IMG/VR virus record: IMGVR_UViG_3300036715_001865
Span: 124,001 to 188,000 of that record
Length of the DNA stretch: 64,000 nt
Direction: 5' to 3' (one strand)
DNA from: a virus
Shown here: positions 16,450 through 24,734 of the stretch, in pieces
Layout of the letters: the number at the start of each line of letters is the position of its first letter
Position numbering within the stretch: the stretch's first letter is position 1
The notes under the pieces: model-generated
Seen by the model: only the letters and a program-made list of their open reading frames with translations
Databases searched by the model: none
Told to the model about the DNA's origin: nothing
Program-made: the position numbers and the translations under genes

Positions 16450-17601
16450 ATGGATGATAAATGGACCATGGAATGGTTTATTGGTATGGGGGTTATCTTG
16501 GTTGCTGTAGGTGGTAGCTTACGAATAGTAAAAAGTAAAATTTCTGATGAAATTAGGAATGATATTATAAGTGCTACCCCAAAATGTAGAGATAATTTAT
16601 CAGAGCGGATATATTGGTTGCTAAATGATATAACGGATTATCCTTACTGTGTTGGATGTGGTGTTTATATTCAGCCCATTTTTTACAAGTTAAAAAATGG
16701 ATACAAAAATTCCAGATTTTGTTCTCCGGCTTGTTCAAGCAGGTCTGATGATATAAAACAAACTAAAAAATATAATTTTAAAGAGATACATGGTGTGTAC
16801 CACCACATGCAGCTATCTTCAACGAAAAGTAAGATTAAGCAAACAAATTTAGATAGATATGGTGTGGAAAATACATTTCAATCTGATGAAATTAAAGATA
16901 AAATTAAACAAAATAGATTAGAACAAACTGGATATGAATATGCTTCACAAAATCCAGAAATTAGGAAAAAAATACAACAAACAAATTTAGATAGATATGG
17001 AGTGGATAATCCACGGAAATCTAATGTAACCGTAGATAAAATAAAACAGACCAACCAAGAACGATATGGATATGATTCGTTCTTAATTTCTCCAGAGGGA
17101 CAACAACAAAGATTACAAACCACTTTAGAAAAATATGGGGTGGAATATGCTTTACAAAGCCCCGAAATACAACAAAATAAAAACCAAACCTGTTTAGCTA
17201 AGTATGGAGTAAACCATCCTATGCAAACTACTACTGTTTTTGAAAAATGTGGTAAGTACAAGAATAAACAATTGAATCTACCATCTGGTAAATCAATTCG
17301 ATACCAAGGATACGAAAACGTGGCAATCACGCATTTATTATTAGAGGTAGGAGAAGAAGATATTAAAAACCAACGAGGAGAAGTTCCTTCTATTTGGTAT
17401 ATAATAGATGACACAACACATAGGTATTATCCAGATATTTATATTCCCAGTAAGAATTTAATAGTGGAAGTAAAATCAACCTGGACATATAAAAAACATT
17501 TTGATATTAACCAATTAAAGAAACAAACTTGTATTGAACAAGGATATAATTTTGAATTTTGGATATGTTCAAATAAGAAAATTTTAGAAATAATACGATA
17601 A
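16450..17601 (+). CDS. Putative homing endonuclease with NUMOD-like repeats and PD-(D/E)XK domain
   Basis: A 383-residue protein. An N-terminal zinc-finger-like region (CVGCGVYIQP ... CSPACSS) is followed by five or six repeats of about 30 residues built on IKQTNLDRYGVENxFQS. The C-terminal nuclease carries YPDIYIPSKNLIVEVKSTW, a D-x(n)-E-x-K active site. Repeat plus Vsr/PD-(D/E)XK-like layout matches phage site-specific homing nucleases. It sits exactly between the stranded and functional 5' ends of the glycosyltransferase gene. Confidence 0.8.
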   Translation: MDDKWTMEWFIGMGVILVAVGGSLRIVKSKISDEIRNDIISATPKCRDNLSERIYWLLNDITDYPYCVGCGVYIQPIFYKLKNGYKNSRFCSPACSSRSDDIKQTKKYNFKEIHGVYHHMQLSSTKSKIKQTNLDRYGVENTFQSDEIKDKIKQNRLEQTGYEYASQNPEIRKKIQQTNLDRYGVDNPRKSNVTVDKIKQTNQERYGYDSFLISPEGQQQRLQTTLEKYGVEYALQSPEIQQNKNQTCLAKYGVNHPMQTTTVFEKCGKYKNKQLNLPSGKSIRYQGYENVAITHLLLEVGEEDIKNQRGEVPSIWYIIDDTTHRYYPDIYIPSKNLIVEVKSTWTYKKHFDINQLKKQTCIEQGYNFEFWICSNKKILEIIR

Positions 17602-17612
17602 GGGATATATTT

Positions 17613-18653
17613 ATGAAGATATGGTACGCTGTAAACGCCACGGGGAATGGACATATCACACGTGGAAGAGTGATGGCAAAAGAATTAAAATCAGCTGGCA
17701 TTGAGGTTGATTTTATGTTTTCAGGTAGACCACCAGATAAACTTTTTGACATGGAAGTGTTTGGAAACTACCAAACAAGGAAAGGGGTAACTTTTAATAT
17801 ACACAAGGGGAAAGTTGATTCATACAAAACCATCATAGAAATGGATGTATCCACTATGTGGAAAGATATAGCTAATTTACAACTAAGTTCGTATGATCTG
17901 GTTATTAGTGATTACGAGCCTGTAACAGCGTGGGCAGCAAAACAACAAGAAATACCTGTTATAGGTATTGGCCACCAATATGCATTTAATTATGACATTC
18001 CAATCAAGGGCGGTAATTGTATTACTAAAGGGATAATGAAGAATTTTGCACCAGTTACAACTGGGGTTGGTTTACATTGGCACCACTTTAACCAACCAAT
18101 ACTTCCTCCCATAATCGACCTACCACATCTTCCAGAATATACAACAAAAACTATAATTGTGTATTTGCCCTTTGAAGATCAACAAGAGGTAATTCAGATG
18201 TTATCAAAGATCAGAGGATTTGAATTTCATGTGTATACATCTGAAAATATAAAATCTACATATGATCACATTAAGCATTATACACCTTCGCGTGATGGAT
18301 TTCAAAATGATTTGTTACACAGTGTTGGAGTTATTTGCAATGCAGGATTTGAATTAGTAAGTGAGGCGTTACAACTTGGAAAGAAAATACTAGTAAAGCC
18401 TGTACAAGCTCAAATGGAACAGTTATCTAATGCAGAAGCACTGACACAATTACAATATGGATATTCAATGATATGGTTAGATAGGGAGATGGTTAAGTAT
18501 TGGTTATATGATACCAAAGCTACTATAATATCATATCCAAATACTGCTAAAATGTTGGTTGAAAAAATGCAAAGCGGTGGATTAGATTTATCCACCGCTG
18601 AAATTATTAAATTTTGGGAAAATGTTACCGTCTCGGACCTTTCTTGCTATTAA
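17613..18653 (+). CDS. MJ1255/VC2487-family glycosyltransferase
   Basis: A 346-residue GT-B-type glycosyltransferase. The N-terminal AVNATGNGHITRGRVMAKEL is the glycine-rich acceptor loop, VISDYEPVTAWAA the central motif, and VICNAGFELVSEALQLGKK the nucleotide-sugar binding region, as in the TIGR00661/COG1819-like family. It probably glycosylates a lipid or surface polymer; bacterial relatives can sit beside LpxH-like genes, as here. The 3' end overlaps the convergent deformylase gene by 29 bp, and a 10-bp hairpin (AGCGGTGGAT) near its end may limit read-through. Confidence 0.75.
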   Translation: MKIWYAVNATGNGHITRGRVMAKELKSAGIEVDFMFSGRPPDKLFDMEVFGNYQTRKGVTFNIHKGKVDSYKTIIEMDVSTMWKDIANLQLSSYDLVISDYEPVTAWAAKQQEIPVIGIGHQYAFNYDIPIKGGNCITKGIMKNFAPVTTGVGLHWHHFNQPILPPIIDLPHLPEYTTKTIIVYLPFEDQQEVIQMLSKIRGFEFHVYTSENIKSTYDHIKHYTPSRDGFQNDLLHSVGVICNAGFELVSEALQLGKKILVKPVQAQMEQLSNAEALTQLQYGYSMIWLDREMVKYWLYDTKATIISYPNTAKMLVEKMQSGGLDLSTAEIIKFWENVTVSDLSCY

Positions 18654-19119
18654 ACAATTGTTTTTTAGCAAGTAGTACTGTGGTAGCAGGGGCGCGTTCT
18701 GTAAACACTACACCATTTAAGTGATCTACTTCATGTTGAATAACAGTAGCTTCCAGATTCTTAAATTCTTGTGTGTGTTCTTCTCCTGTTTGATCTTGCC
18801 AAGTTACCGTTATATCTTTTGACCGTTTAACATTAAAAAACAAACCAGGAAAAGATAAACATCCTTCTTTAATTGTTTGTGTTCCTTCAGTTTTTTCGAT
18901 CTTGGGATTTATCATTGTAAATGGAAAAAATTCAAGAACTAGAATTTGTTGAGAAATATTAACTTGTGGAGCAGCTAAACCTGCTCCATTCCGTTCCTGT
19001 AAAATAACAGCCATATTTTGAACAATATGAACTAAATTACGATCAAACACTTCAACACGTTCTGCTGGAGTTGCTAAAATAAAGCTACCATCATATTGAA
19101 ATTTAAAATCTGGAGTCAT
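18625..19119 (-). CDS. def: Peptide deformylase
   Basis: A 164-residue PDF that removes the N-formyl group from nascent proteins. Motif 1 GAGLAAPQV (45-53), motif 2 EGCLSFPG with metal ligand C87, and motif 3 QHEVDHLNG with H129, E130, H133 are all intact. The C-terminal helix is short compared with bacterial enzymes, as in other phage deformylases. Confidence 0.93.
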   Translation of the reverse strand: MTPDFKFQYDGSFILATPAERVEVFDRNLVHIVQNMAVILQERNGAGLAAPQVNISQQILVLEFFPFTMINPKIEKTEGTQTIKEGCLSFPGLFFNVKRSKDITVTWQDQTGEEHTQEFKNLEATVIQHEVDHLNGVVFTERAPATTVLLAKKQLFNSKKGPRR

Positions 19120-19132
19120 ACAAAGTCACCTA

Positions 19133-19726
19133 CTAATTTAATTGGTTATGGGCCAACAAGCGGCTATCCTTTCCAACTTTCGTCATCAAAAAATCCATTT
19201 GATCTTGTAATATATTTCTATTTGTTAAAATTAAATGTTCATAAATTGATGGAACATATGGTAAATACAACAATTTCATACCTGCTTCTTCAGGTGTGTT
19301 ATCATCTTTACGTCTATTGCATCCAGCACACGCAGTAACAACATTCATCCAGACATTTTTCCCTTGTCTTGAACTTGGTAAAATATGATCTCTGGTTAGT
19401 TTTGCTGTGGTAAATTCAATTCCACAATATGCACATAAATTATGATCTCGTCTAAACAATGTTTTGTTTGTCAAAGACGGAGTCCGAAACACGTGTTTTG
19501 ACCCAATTTCACCTTTAATAGCAATAATGGTATTTAATTCCATTGTTGATTGGGTCTGAGTAATACGGTTAGTACCACCGTGGATAACATACAATTCATC
19601 ACTTGGTGTCCAGGCAATTAAATTTTTTGCTTGATAGTATGCTGCCGTCTGAAAATCAATCCAACGCGATGGTGTTCCAGACATATCTAACTGGAGGATT
19701 AATGGGTGTTGTTGAGTATGTTCCAT
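19133..19726 (-). CDS. HNH endonuclease
   Basis: A 197-residue protein with CAYCG ... LTRDHILPSSRQGKNVWMN split by the H of the HNH core, then ACAGCNRRKDDN, the treble-clef HNH signature with two CxxC zinc pairs. It resembles bacterial and phage HNH nucleases with an N-terminal beta region (TPSRWIDFQTAAYYQAKNL). It could be a homing nuclease or host-DNA nuclease. A consensus promoter lies upstream. Confidence 0.85.
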   Translation of the reverse strand: MEHTQQHPLILQLDMSGTPSRWIDFQTAAYYQAKNLIAWTPSDELYVIHGGTNRITQTQSTMELNTIIAIKGEIGSKHVFRTPSLTNKTLFRRDHNLCAYCGIEFTTAKLTRDHILPSSRQGKNVWMNVVTACAGCNRRKDDNTPEEAGMKLLYLPYVPSIYEHLILTNRNILQDQMDFLMTKVGKDSRLLAHNQLN

Positions 19727-19774
19727 ATTTCACCTTAATAATTTACTATACTTACCGTATTTACTATAAGATAT

Positions 19775-19802
19775 ATTATACAGCATTTAATAAATTTGTC
19801 AA
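19775..19802 (-). promoter_or_regulatory. Sigma70-like promoter
   Basis: TTGACA (19802-19797), 16-nt spacer, TATAAT (19780-19775) on the minus strand, upstream of the HNH gene. Confidence 0.82.
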
Positions 19803-19826
19803 CTATTAAGGGGAATAAGGGATATA

Positions 19827-20582
19827 CTACATTTGTATTCCTCTACTATTCAATTCTTGTTGTAAAACTAACAATTTATTATCTGTTTTTGCTAATTTCA
19901 TTCGTATTTCATGAGCGACTTTTTTATCCAAATCTCCCAATACTTGGTTGATTATCATATCAGCTTGTGATAATTGTTGTCCCATAGATGGAGCTTTTTG
20001 TTTTGCTTTAGATTCAGGGGCCTTTTTACCCCAGTCTCTATCAAACGCTTCTTGCAATTTTAGCCACATATTTTCAAATGCATTTACTGCATTTTCTAGT
20101 CTACTAGCAGCAACTTTTAATCTGTTTTGTTGATCTAATGGGGCATCACTGGCCATAGATTTTAGTAACATAGGTAACTCACCAGCAAATATATCTACAT
20201 ACTTACTATATGATATTCCTTTTTCTTGTCTTACAGCAACGTCCATATTAATTTCAACACCACCCAATTCTTTTAATTGTGAAGCATTTTTTTTGTATCT
20301 ACTATCTTTTGATAGGGTGATTAAAGCATTTTTCATACCTGTTGTTGGATTTATTCTTCGTGAAGATGTGCTTAAGAAATTTTCTGCAAACCATCTACCT
20401 TTTTGTTGACCTGCAACTTTTTTTGTGGTTCTCCACATATCTTCGTGGTTTCCCTCAGCATACATATTTTTGATAATACCAGGTAGGGTATCAGAGTGTA
20501 ACATGGTTAATAAATTTACGTTGTATAATAATTGATCTACAGCATTTATGCTCATATCTTCAAATAGGTCTTGTAATAACAT
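19827..20582 (-). CDS. Hypothetical late protein with internal-protein-like leader
   Basis: A 251-residue, mostly helical protein beginning MLLQDLFEDMSIN, one of the M-x-x-x-(E/D)-L leaders shared by late genes in this window. A basic middle (RTTKKVAGQQKGRW) and a coiled C-terminus (KVAHEIRMKLAKTDNKLLVLQQEL) follow. The TATAAATA box 31-38 nt upstream indicates late expression. It may be a virion internal protein; no known domain. Confidence 0.65.
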   Translation of the reverse strand: MLLQDLFEDMSINAVDQLLYNVNLLTMLHSDTLPGIIKNMYAEGNHEDMWRTTKKVAGQQKGRWFAENFLSTSSRRINPTTGMKNALITLSKDSRYKKNASQLKELGGVEINMDVAVRQEKGISYSKYVDIFAGELPMLLKSMASDAPLDQQNRLKVAASRLENAVNAFENMWLKLQEAFDRDWGKKAPESKAKQKAPSMGQQLSQADMIINQVLGDLDKKVAHEIRMKLAKTDNKLLVLQQELNSRGIQM

Positions 20583-20612
20583 GGTGGGATTCCTTAGTAA
20601 TGTATATTACAT

Positions 20613-20624
20613 TATTTATAAATA
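20613..20624. promoter_or_regulatory. Divergent overlapping late promoters
   Basis: The 12-bp palindrome-like TATTTATAAATA contains exact TATAAATA on the plus strand (20617-20624) and on the minus strand (20620-20613). It stands between two divergent late-type genes. Confidence 0.65.
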
Positions 20625-20649
20625 TATGTAAACTATACGGAATAACCCT

Positions 20650-21093
20650 ATGCACATTACATTTAAACAATTTTTAATCGAAACCTTAGATAACCCTGTT
20701 CCATATAGTTGGATTGGAAAATATGACGACCAGTGGACAGCTAAATTCCAAATTGATGAGCTCATCTATCACGTAATTTTTAGTCAGGATGACGAAAATC
20801 TTAGTAAATGGGAATGTGTTTTTACAATTGTAAACCAAACTAATGATCAAGGTATGTTTGCTCTTACTGGAACAGGAAATGCAATGACAGTTTTCAGCAC
20901 TATTACAAAAATTGCAGTTGATTTCATTAAAAACAACTCTACTGTTAATATGTTTGTATTCACAGCTGATGGTGACTCACGAAAACGTTTTTATGATAGA
21001 TGGGCTAAACAATTAGCCCATCTATTTGGAGGGTGGGATATCCGTATTATTGACAGGGGAGTTCGTAAGTATATTTTACGAAGACCTATGTAG
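20650..21093 (+). CDS. Hypothetical late protein
   Basis: A 147-residue protein starting MHITFKQFLIETLDNP, similar in form to the T4 internal-protein leader. The C-terminal half (VFTADGDSRKRFYDRWAKQL) resembles a conserved phage family of acetyltransferase-like shape, but no catalytic motif can be assigned. Late promoter at 20617. A 13-bp perfect inverted repeat lies inside the coding region. Confidence 0.6.
   Translation: MHITFKQFLIETLDNPVPYSWIGKYDDQWTAKFQIDELIYHVIFSQDDENLSKWECVFTIVNQTNDQGMFALTGTGNAMTVFSTITKIAVDFIKNNSTVNMFVFTADGDSRKRFYDRWAKQLAHLFGGWDIRIIDRGVRKYILRRPM
20996..21025. repeat. 13-bp perfect inverted repeat inside a gene
   Basis: ATAGATGGGCTAA (20996-21008), loop ACAA, and its exact complement (21013-21025) within codons for DRWAKQLAHL. 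Its stability is unusual for coding sequence in this AT-rich window. Confidence 0.8.
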
Positions 21094-21098
21094 GTCAA

Positions 21099-22031
21099 TT
21101 ATCTTGAAAGTTCTGAAATACTATCACCAGATGATAATCTTCTGATAGTTTCTGCTAACATCGGGGCAACAGAAATTTGTCTAATTTTTGGACTGTGTTT
21201 AGTTAATGGAATGGTATCTGTAACAACAACTTCTGTCAACACTGAATTATTAATTCTATCATAAGCACTGCCAGACAAAATTGGATGGGTACAATAAGCA
21301 ACTACCTTTGCAGCACCATTATCCATTAATGCTTGTGCTGCATTACACAATGTTCCACCACTGTCGATCATATCATCTGTAATAATACAAACCTTATCTT
21401 CAACATCACCAATGATATTCATCACTTCTGATACACCAGCTTTTGGTCTTCTTTTGTCAATAACAGCTAATTCAACACCTAAGTGTTTGGCTAATGCACG
21501 AGCTCTACCAACCCCACCAATATCTGGAGATACCACCATGGTATTATTTGGATAATTCCACCGTATATCACTGACAAATAGTTTTCCAGCTGATAAGTTA
21601 TCAACAGGTATGTCAAAGAATCCTTGTATCTGAATGGCGTGTAAATCCACGGTTACGATATGATCAATATTGACTGATTGTAATAATCCAGCAACTACTT
21701 TAGCTGATATAGGAGTTCGTGAATTTTCGAGGCGGCGATCAGCTCTTGCATACCCATAATATGGGATGATTGCTGTAATTTTTTTGGTTGAAGATCTATA
21801 CAATGCATCTGCCATCAATAACAATTCCATTAGGGTGTCATTGGTTGGAGCACAAGTTGGTTGAATAATAAACGCTTTATCTTTTCTGACACTATCCTGA
21901 ATTTCGATCTGAATTTCACCATCACTAAATTGACCTACTACAGTCTTACATAGGGTGGTATTCAACTCTTCTGCGATCAATTGTGCCAATGGTAAATTAG
22001 CTGTGCCAGATAACAATTTGATTCTTTGCAT
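21099..22031 (-). CDS. prs: Ribose-phosphate pyrophosphokinase (PRPP synthetase)
   Basis: A 310-residue enzyme making PRPP from ribose-5-phosphate and ATP, feeding nucleotide and NAD synthesis. The start is the ATG at 22031 (MQRIKLLSGT), preceded by GGAG; an upstream in-frame TTG is the -35 element of the promoter. Conserved segments are GQFSDGEIQIEI, IPYYGYARADRR, VVTVDLHA-type HIVTVDLHAIQIQGFF and the PRPP loop ITDDMIDSGGTL. It pairs functionally with the NMN adenylyltransferase at 24.7 kb. Confidence 0.94.
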   Translation of the reverse strand: MQRIKLLSGTANLPLAQLIAEELNTTLCKTVVGQFSDGEIQIEIQDSVRKDKAFIIQPTCAPTNDTLMELLLMADALYRSSTKKITAIIPYYGYARADRRLENSRTPISAKVVAGLLQSVNIDHIVTVDLHAIQIQGFFDIPVDNLSAGKLFVSDIRWNYPNNTMVVSPDIGGVGRARALAKHLGVELAVIDKRRPKAGVSEVMNIIGDVEDKVCIITDDMIDSGGTLCNAAQALMDNGAAKVVAYCTHPILSGSAYDRINNSVLTEVVVTDTIPLTKHSPKIRQISVAPMLAETIRRLSSGDSISELSR

Positions 22032-22065
22032 TAACAACTCCATTTCTTTAGTAAAATGAAGTTGT

Positions 22066-22094
22066 ATTATATATAGATAAAAGTATAATGTCAA
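22066..22094 (-). promoter_or_regulatory. Perfect-consensus sigma70 promoter
   Basis: TTGACA (22094-22089), 17-nt spacer, TATAAT (22071-22066) on the minus strand, about 35 nt before the PRPP synthetase start. Confidence 0.92.
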
Positions 22095-22131
22095 CTAAAT
22101 ATAGGGACACAAGTTAAGTGGAGAGTTTCAA

Positions 22132-22686
22132 ATGAATGTACAAGAATTATTGACCCCTATTGTATTGTTTGAGGATGTGAGTTCTTCTAATATTAAGATG
22201 GAGTTACAAAAAGTCAAGAAAGATATGGAAAACCTGATGTTACGAGGTGGATCTTTAGGTCATGGTAGTGTATTACCTCAATACATGGATCAAATGAACC
22301 GTCTGAAGGCAAGACAGAAATCATTAAGAGACCAATTAACACTATCAAAAACTCACTCATCTGTTCAACAAGAGTTAGGAAGCGATTGGCAAAAAAGTCA
22401 AGCTGAACGTATGGCAAATCCAATGGACAGAGCCAACAGAAACAGTGAAGCAATTAGTACTGGACTACAACAAGGTCACCAATTAAGAAAAGAGTTGGGT
22501 GGATATGATGGAATTGCGCAAGATATCCTTAAAAATATAAGAGCTTTAACAGAAAATGGAACAAAACCATTAGAATTTGAAGTGTTATCAAATAAGTATG
22601 GAGTTAATATTAGAACTCTACACAAATGGTTTGAACGTCCAGAATTTATGAAACTTCGTAGATTTATGCCACACATGTACCGTTAA
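22132..22686 (+). CDS. Hypothetical coiled-coil protein
   Basis: A 184-residue basic protein starting MNVQELLTPIVLFEDVSS, again a leader of the type shared by late genes. Helical segments with heptads (MELQKVKKDMENLM; QMNRLKARQKSLRDQL) are followed by a small helix-turn-helix-like C-terminus (LSNKYGVNIRTLHKWFERPEF). Possibly a DNA-binding internal protein. Confidence 0.6.
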   Translation: MNVQELLTPIVLFEDVSSSNIKMELQKVKKDMENLMLRGGSLGHGSVLPQYMDQMNRLKARQKSLRDQLTLSKTHSSVQQELGSDWQKSQAERMANPMDRANRNSEAISTGLQQGHQLRKELGGYDGIAQDILKNIRALTENGTKPLEFEVLSNKYGVNIRTLHKWFERPEFMKLRRFMPHMYR

Positions 22687-22691
22687 TAATA

Positions 22692-22720
22692 TTGACTTAA
22701 ATATTGATTTAGTATATCAT
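22692..22720 (+). promoter_or_regulatory. Sigma70-like promoter
   Basis: TTGACT, 17-nt spacer, TATCAT, about 33 nt before the 96-residue gene. Confidence 0.6.
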
Positions 22721-22752
22721 CATATTTTATCATATTTTAAGGAGATTAACAC

Positions 22753-23043
22753 ATGTCTGCAACATACAAATCAGTTATCATTATTGGATTACGATTAAGC
22801 GAATTGTCACTTATTAATGTGGATGATCCAGATTGTGAATTACACGAATATCAATTGGGGGAACTCGAATCGTGTAAATTGGGACGTCCAGATAATATTA
22901 TAGGGTTTGAGTACACCTCAACTGAAGGATTTGATGGATGTGCAATTCAATTAAATGATTCAGTTGTTAATCAACTCAAAGATCGGTTTGTTAACATAAC
23001 AGACAAAGTTGCTAAAGTATATCTAGCAACAGTTGGATATTAA
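22753..23043 (+). CDS. Small hypothetical protein
   Basis: A 96-residue acidic protein (MSATYKSVIIIGLRLSEL) with its own promoter and an AAGGAG ribosome site. Beta-rich start, acidic Cys-containing middle (DDPDCELHEY). Unassigned early-type gene. Confidence 0.65.
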   Translation: MSATYKSVIIIGLRLSELSLINVDDPDCELHEYQLGELESCKLGRPDNIIGFEYTSTEGFDGCAIQLNDSVVNQLKDRFVNITDKVAKVYLATVGY

Positions 23044-23050
23044 CCAACTG

Positions 23051-23079
23051 TTGACTTAATATAGGTATACCAGTATAAT
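23051..23079 (+). promoter_or_regulatory. Sigma70-like promoter
   Basis: TTGACT, 17-nt spacer, TATAAT, upstream of the 50-residue gene at 23107. Confidence 0.8.
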
Positions 23080-23106
23080 AACTTACAAATATATAAGGGT
23101 GTACCT

Positions 23107-23259
23107 ATGGAAACATATACCGAAGTAATTAATGGACAGTTAGTTACCATAAAAAGATTGTCCATTCATACAAGATCAAACAACACTAGAACTAAGTCTC
23201 TTAAGGAACTTTTTCCTAAGCCAAAAAGATTAACAAAAAGACAACGTTTGTTTCAATAA
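23107..23259 (+). CDS. Very small basic protein
   Basis: 50 codons, METYTEVINGQLVTIKRLSI then a Lys/Arg-rich tail (FPKPKRLTKRQRLFQ). It follows a good promoter and is bounded by another. The high positive charge suggests nucleic-acid or ribosome binding; no family known. Confidence 0.55.
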   Translation: METYTEVINGQLVTIKRLSIHTRSNNTRTKSLKELFPKPKRLTKRQRLFQ

Positions 23260-23265
23260 CCAGCG

Positions 23266-23294
23266 TTGACTTTTTTGTCTATATAAAGTACAAT
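23266..23294 (+). promoter_or_regulatory. Sigma70-like promoter for a structured RNA
   Basis: TTGACT, 17-nt spacer, TACAAT. The transcript would open with the 9-bp hairpin at 23305-23325. Confidence 0.75.
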
Positions 23295-23302
23295 TGGATT
23301 TA

Positions 23303-23790
23303 TGTTGTTACATTGGATGTAACAAATTATTACCCCTTTTACCACACTTTTAAATAAGTTACTTTAGGGGTAATGAATCAATTATAAGAATGATTGTGAT
23401 GACTCAATCGGCAACCAATGATACCCTTCTCTTGGCCAAGTGGGAACAAAGCACAGGGATGTGCTTCCAAGCCCGTAAGATAATACTTACATAAGTCTGT
23501 CAACTTGGGAGTTAAGTCTCCTATACTTGTGATAAACATGTGATATCCATGTCGCCAGGTACTTCCAATCAACTGCGTTAATGTGGGGGCAGGGATATTG
23601 ATTGTATTCATTAAGTATAGCTAATTCGATAAAATAGAGATATGAGATAAGACATGAACGCAGTGAATGTTTATCTCATATCTCTCCTGAAAGGTAATTG
23701 AATAAGATTGTTTGAATCAATTATCCCTATGGGATGAATATTAGTGGTGATTCCACTTCGTGTTCATCACCACTAATATTCAATTTTACT
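23303..23790 (+). ncRNA. Unassigned structured RNA region
   Basis: About 490 bp without a convincing gene but with four strong hairpins downstream of a promoter: TTGTTACAT/ATGTAACAA with a 3-nt loop (23305-23325); ATTACCCCT/AGGGGTAAT (23329-23374); AGAGATATGAGATAA with its exact complement plus ACAT/ATGT (23636-23685); and a 16-bp perfect stem starting GAATATTAGTGG (23736-23781). None has a terminator T-tract. A 77-codon minus-strand frame at 23378-23611 lacks a ribosome site. It could be one long structured RNA or several small ones; no known RNA class is recognised. Confidence 0.5.
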
Positions 23791-23800
23791 TAGGTGTTGT

Positions 23801-23968
23801 ATGTGTGATTATCCATTAATAGATATGACTCGATTATCTCAACTTTATGATATAAATTATATTGCTCCTATGGATAAACCAATACAATTGGAATTAATAA
23901 GGAAATATGTGTGTAAATCAAAACCTCCTATTGAAGATGATAATTCCCCTATTGATTTAAATAATTAA
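23801..23968 (+). CDS. Small hypothetical protein
   Basis: 55 codons, MCDYPLIDMTRLSQLYDINY onward, with an AGGTG ribosome site 5 nt upstream. Acidic C-terminus (IEDDNSPIDLNN). Unassigned. Confidence 0.5.
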   Translation: MCDYPLIDMTRLSQLYDINYIAPMDKPIQLELIRKYVCKSKPPIEDDNSPIDLNN

Positions 23969-23979
23969 TTGTATATAAT
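23952..23979 (+). promoter_or_regulatory. Sigma70-like promoter
   Basis: TTGATT, 16-nt spacer, TATAAT, overlapping the end of the preceding gene and 24 nt before the ATG at 24003. Confidence 0.72.
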
Positions 23980-24002
23980 ATAGTTTTAAAAGGAGAAAAA
24001 TA

Positions 24003-24200
24003 ATGATTGTGGATATTAATGAAGTAAGACAGCTACATAAACGAATACAAGAAATCAACAGTGTACCATTATCCGAAATACAATGGGTAGATGATGGAAA
24101 CATTATTCCTGTATCAGATAAAGCTGTTGCTGATTGGAAATCTGTTGGTCTAAGTAATACCTATTTTGTTTTATTTGATAAGGTTGTACCAAATGAGTAA
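24003..24200 (+). CDS. Small hypothetical protein
   Basis: 65 residues (MIVDINEVRQLHKRIQEINS), AGGAG ribosome site, own promoter. Overlaps the next gene by 8 bp, so the two are probably translationally coupled. Confidence 0.65.
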   Translation: MIVDINEVRQLHKRIQEINSVPLSEIQWVDDGNIIPVSDKAVADWKSVGLSNTYFVLFDKVVPNE

Positions 24201-24684
24201 AAAACAGTTAAGAGTAATGCCACCAGATGTAAAATCACAACTACCCATTTATATCAACCAAGTAGAAGAAAGATACAATGCTAAATATGTAGGTGATTTT
24301 TGTATTAAAACAACATCTGGGTGGACTGATGCACCAGCTGCAATTTTTTACACAGAACACCCAGATGAAGCAAAAGGACACACACATTATTTTGCTATTT
24401 ACTTAAATCCATCAAATCCCCTAAGTGATTTTATAATTACCAAAGGAGATTCAGCTTTTTCACAACCAATTATTGGGTTAGTGACAGAAGATGGTACCGT
24501 GATTTTTAGTAGATATGGGCATGATTTTCGTTCTACACCTGATGGTAGTTTTATTGATGGTGGAAGAGATTATTGTCGCACAGGTGGAGATATTAATAAC
24601 CATGTACTTGTCAGATTGATAATTGACAAAGATAAATTGGTAATTGATGAAAAATCTATTGATACGGATTTGTATTCAATATAA
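24193..24684 (+). CDS. Hypothetical protein
   Basis: 163 residues starting MSKKQLRVMPPDVKSQLPIY at the ATG overlapping the previous stop. A beta-rich body includes HTHYFAIYLNPSNP and GRDYCRTGGDINNHVLVRLI. Unassigned; operon partner of the 65-residue gene and probably of the NAD enzyme that follows. Confidence 0.65.
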   Translation: MSKKQLRVMPPDVKSQLPIYINQVEERYNAKYVGDFCIKTTSGWTDAPAAIFYTEHPDEAKGHTHYFAIYLNPSNPLSDFIITKGDSAFSQPIIGLVTEDGTVIFSRYGHDFRSTPDGSFIDGGRDYCRTGGDINNHVLVRLIIDKDKLVIDEKSIDTDLYSI

Positions 24685-24734
24685 TAATATACACAAAAAG
24701 ATTGTGTATTAATTTTAATTAGAGGAGTTCTAAT

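Noticed and set aside
23378-23611. 77-codon minus-strand frame
   Set aside because: No ribosome site or promoter, and it sits within a hairpin-rich non-coding region transcribed the other way.
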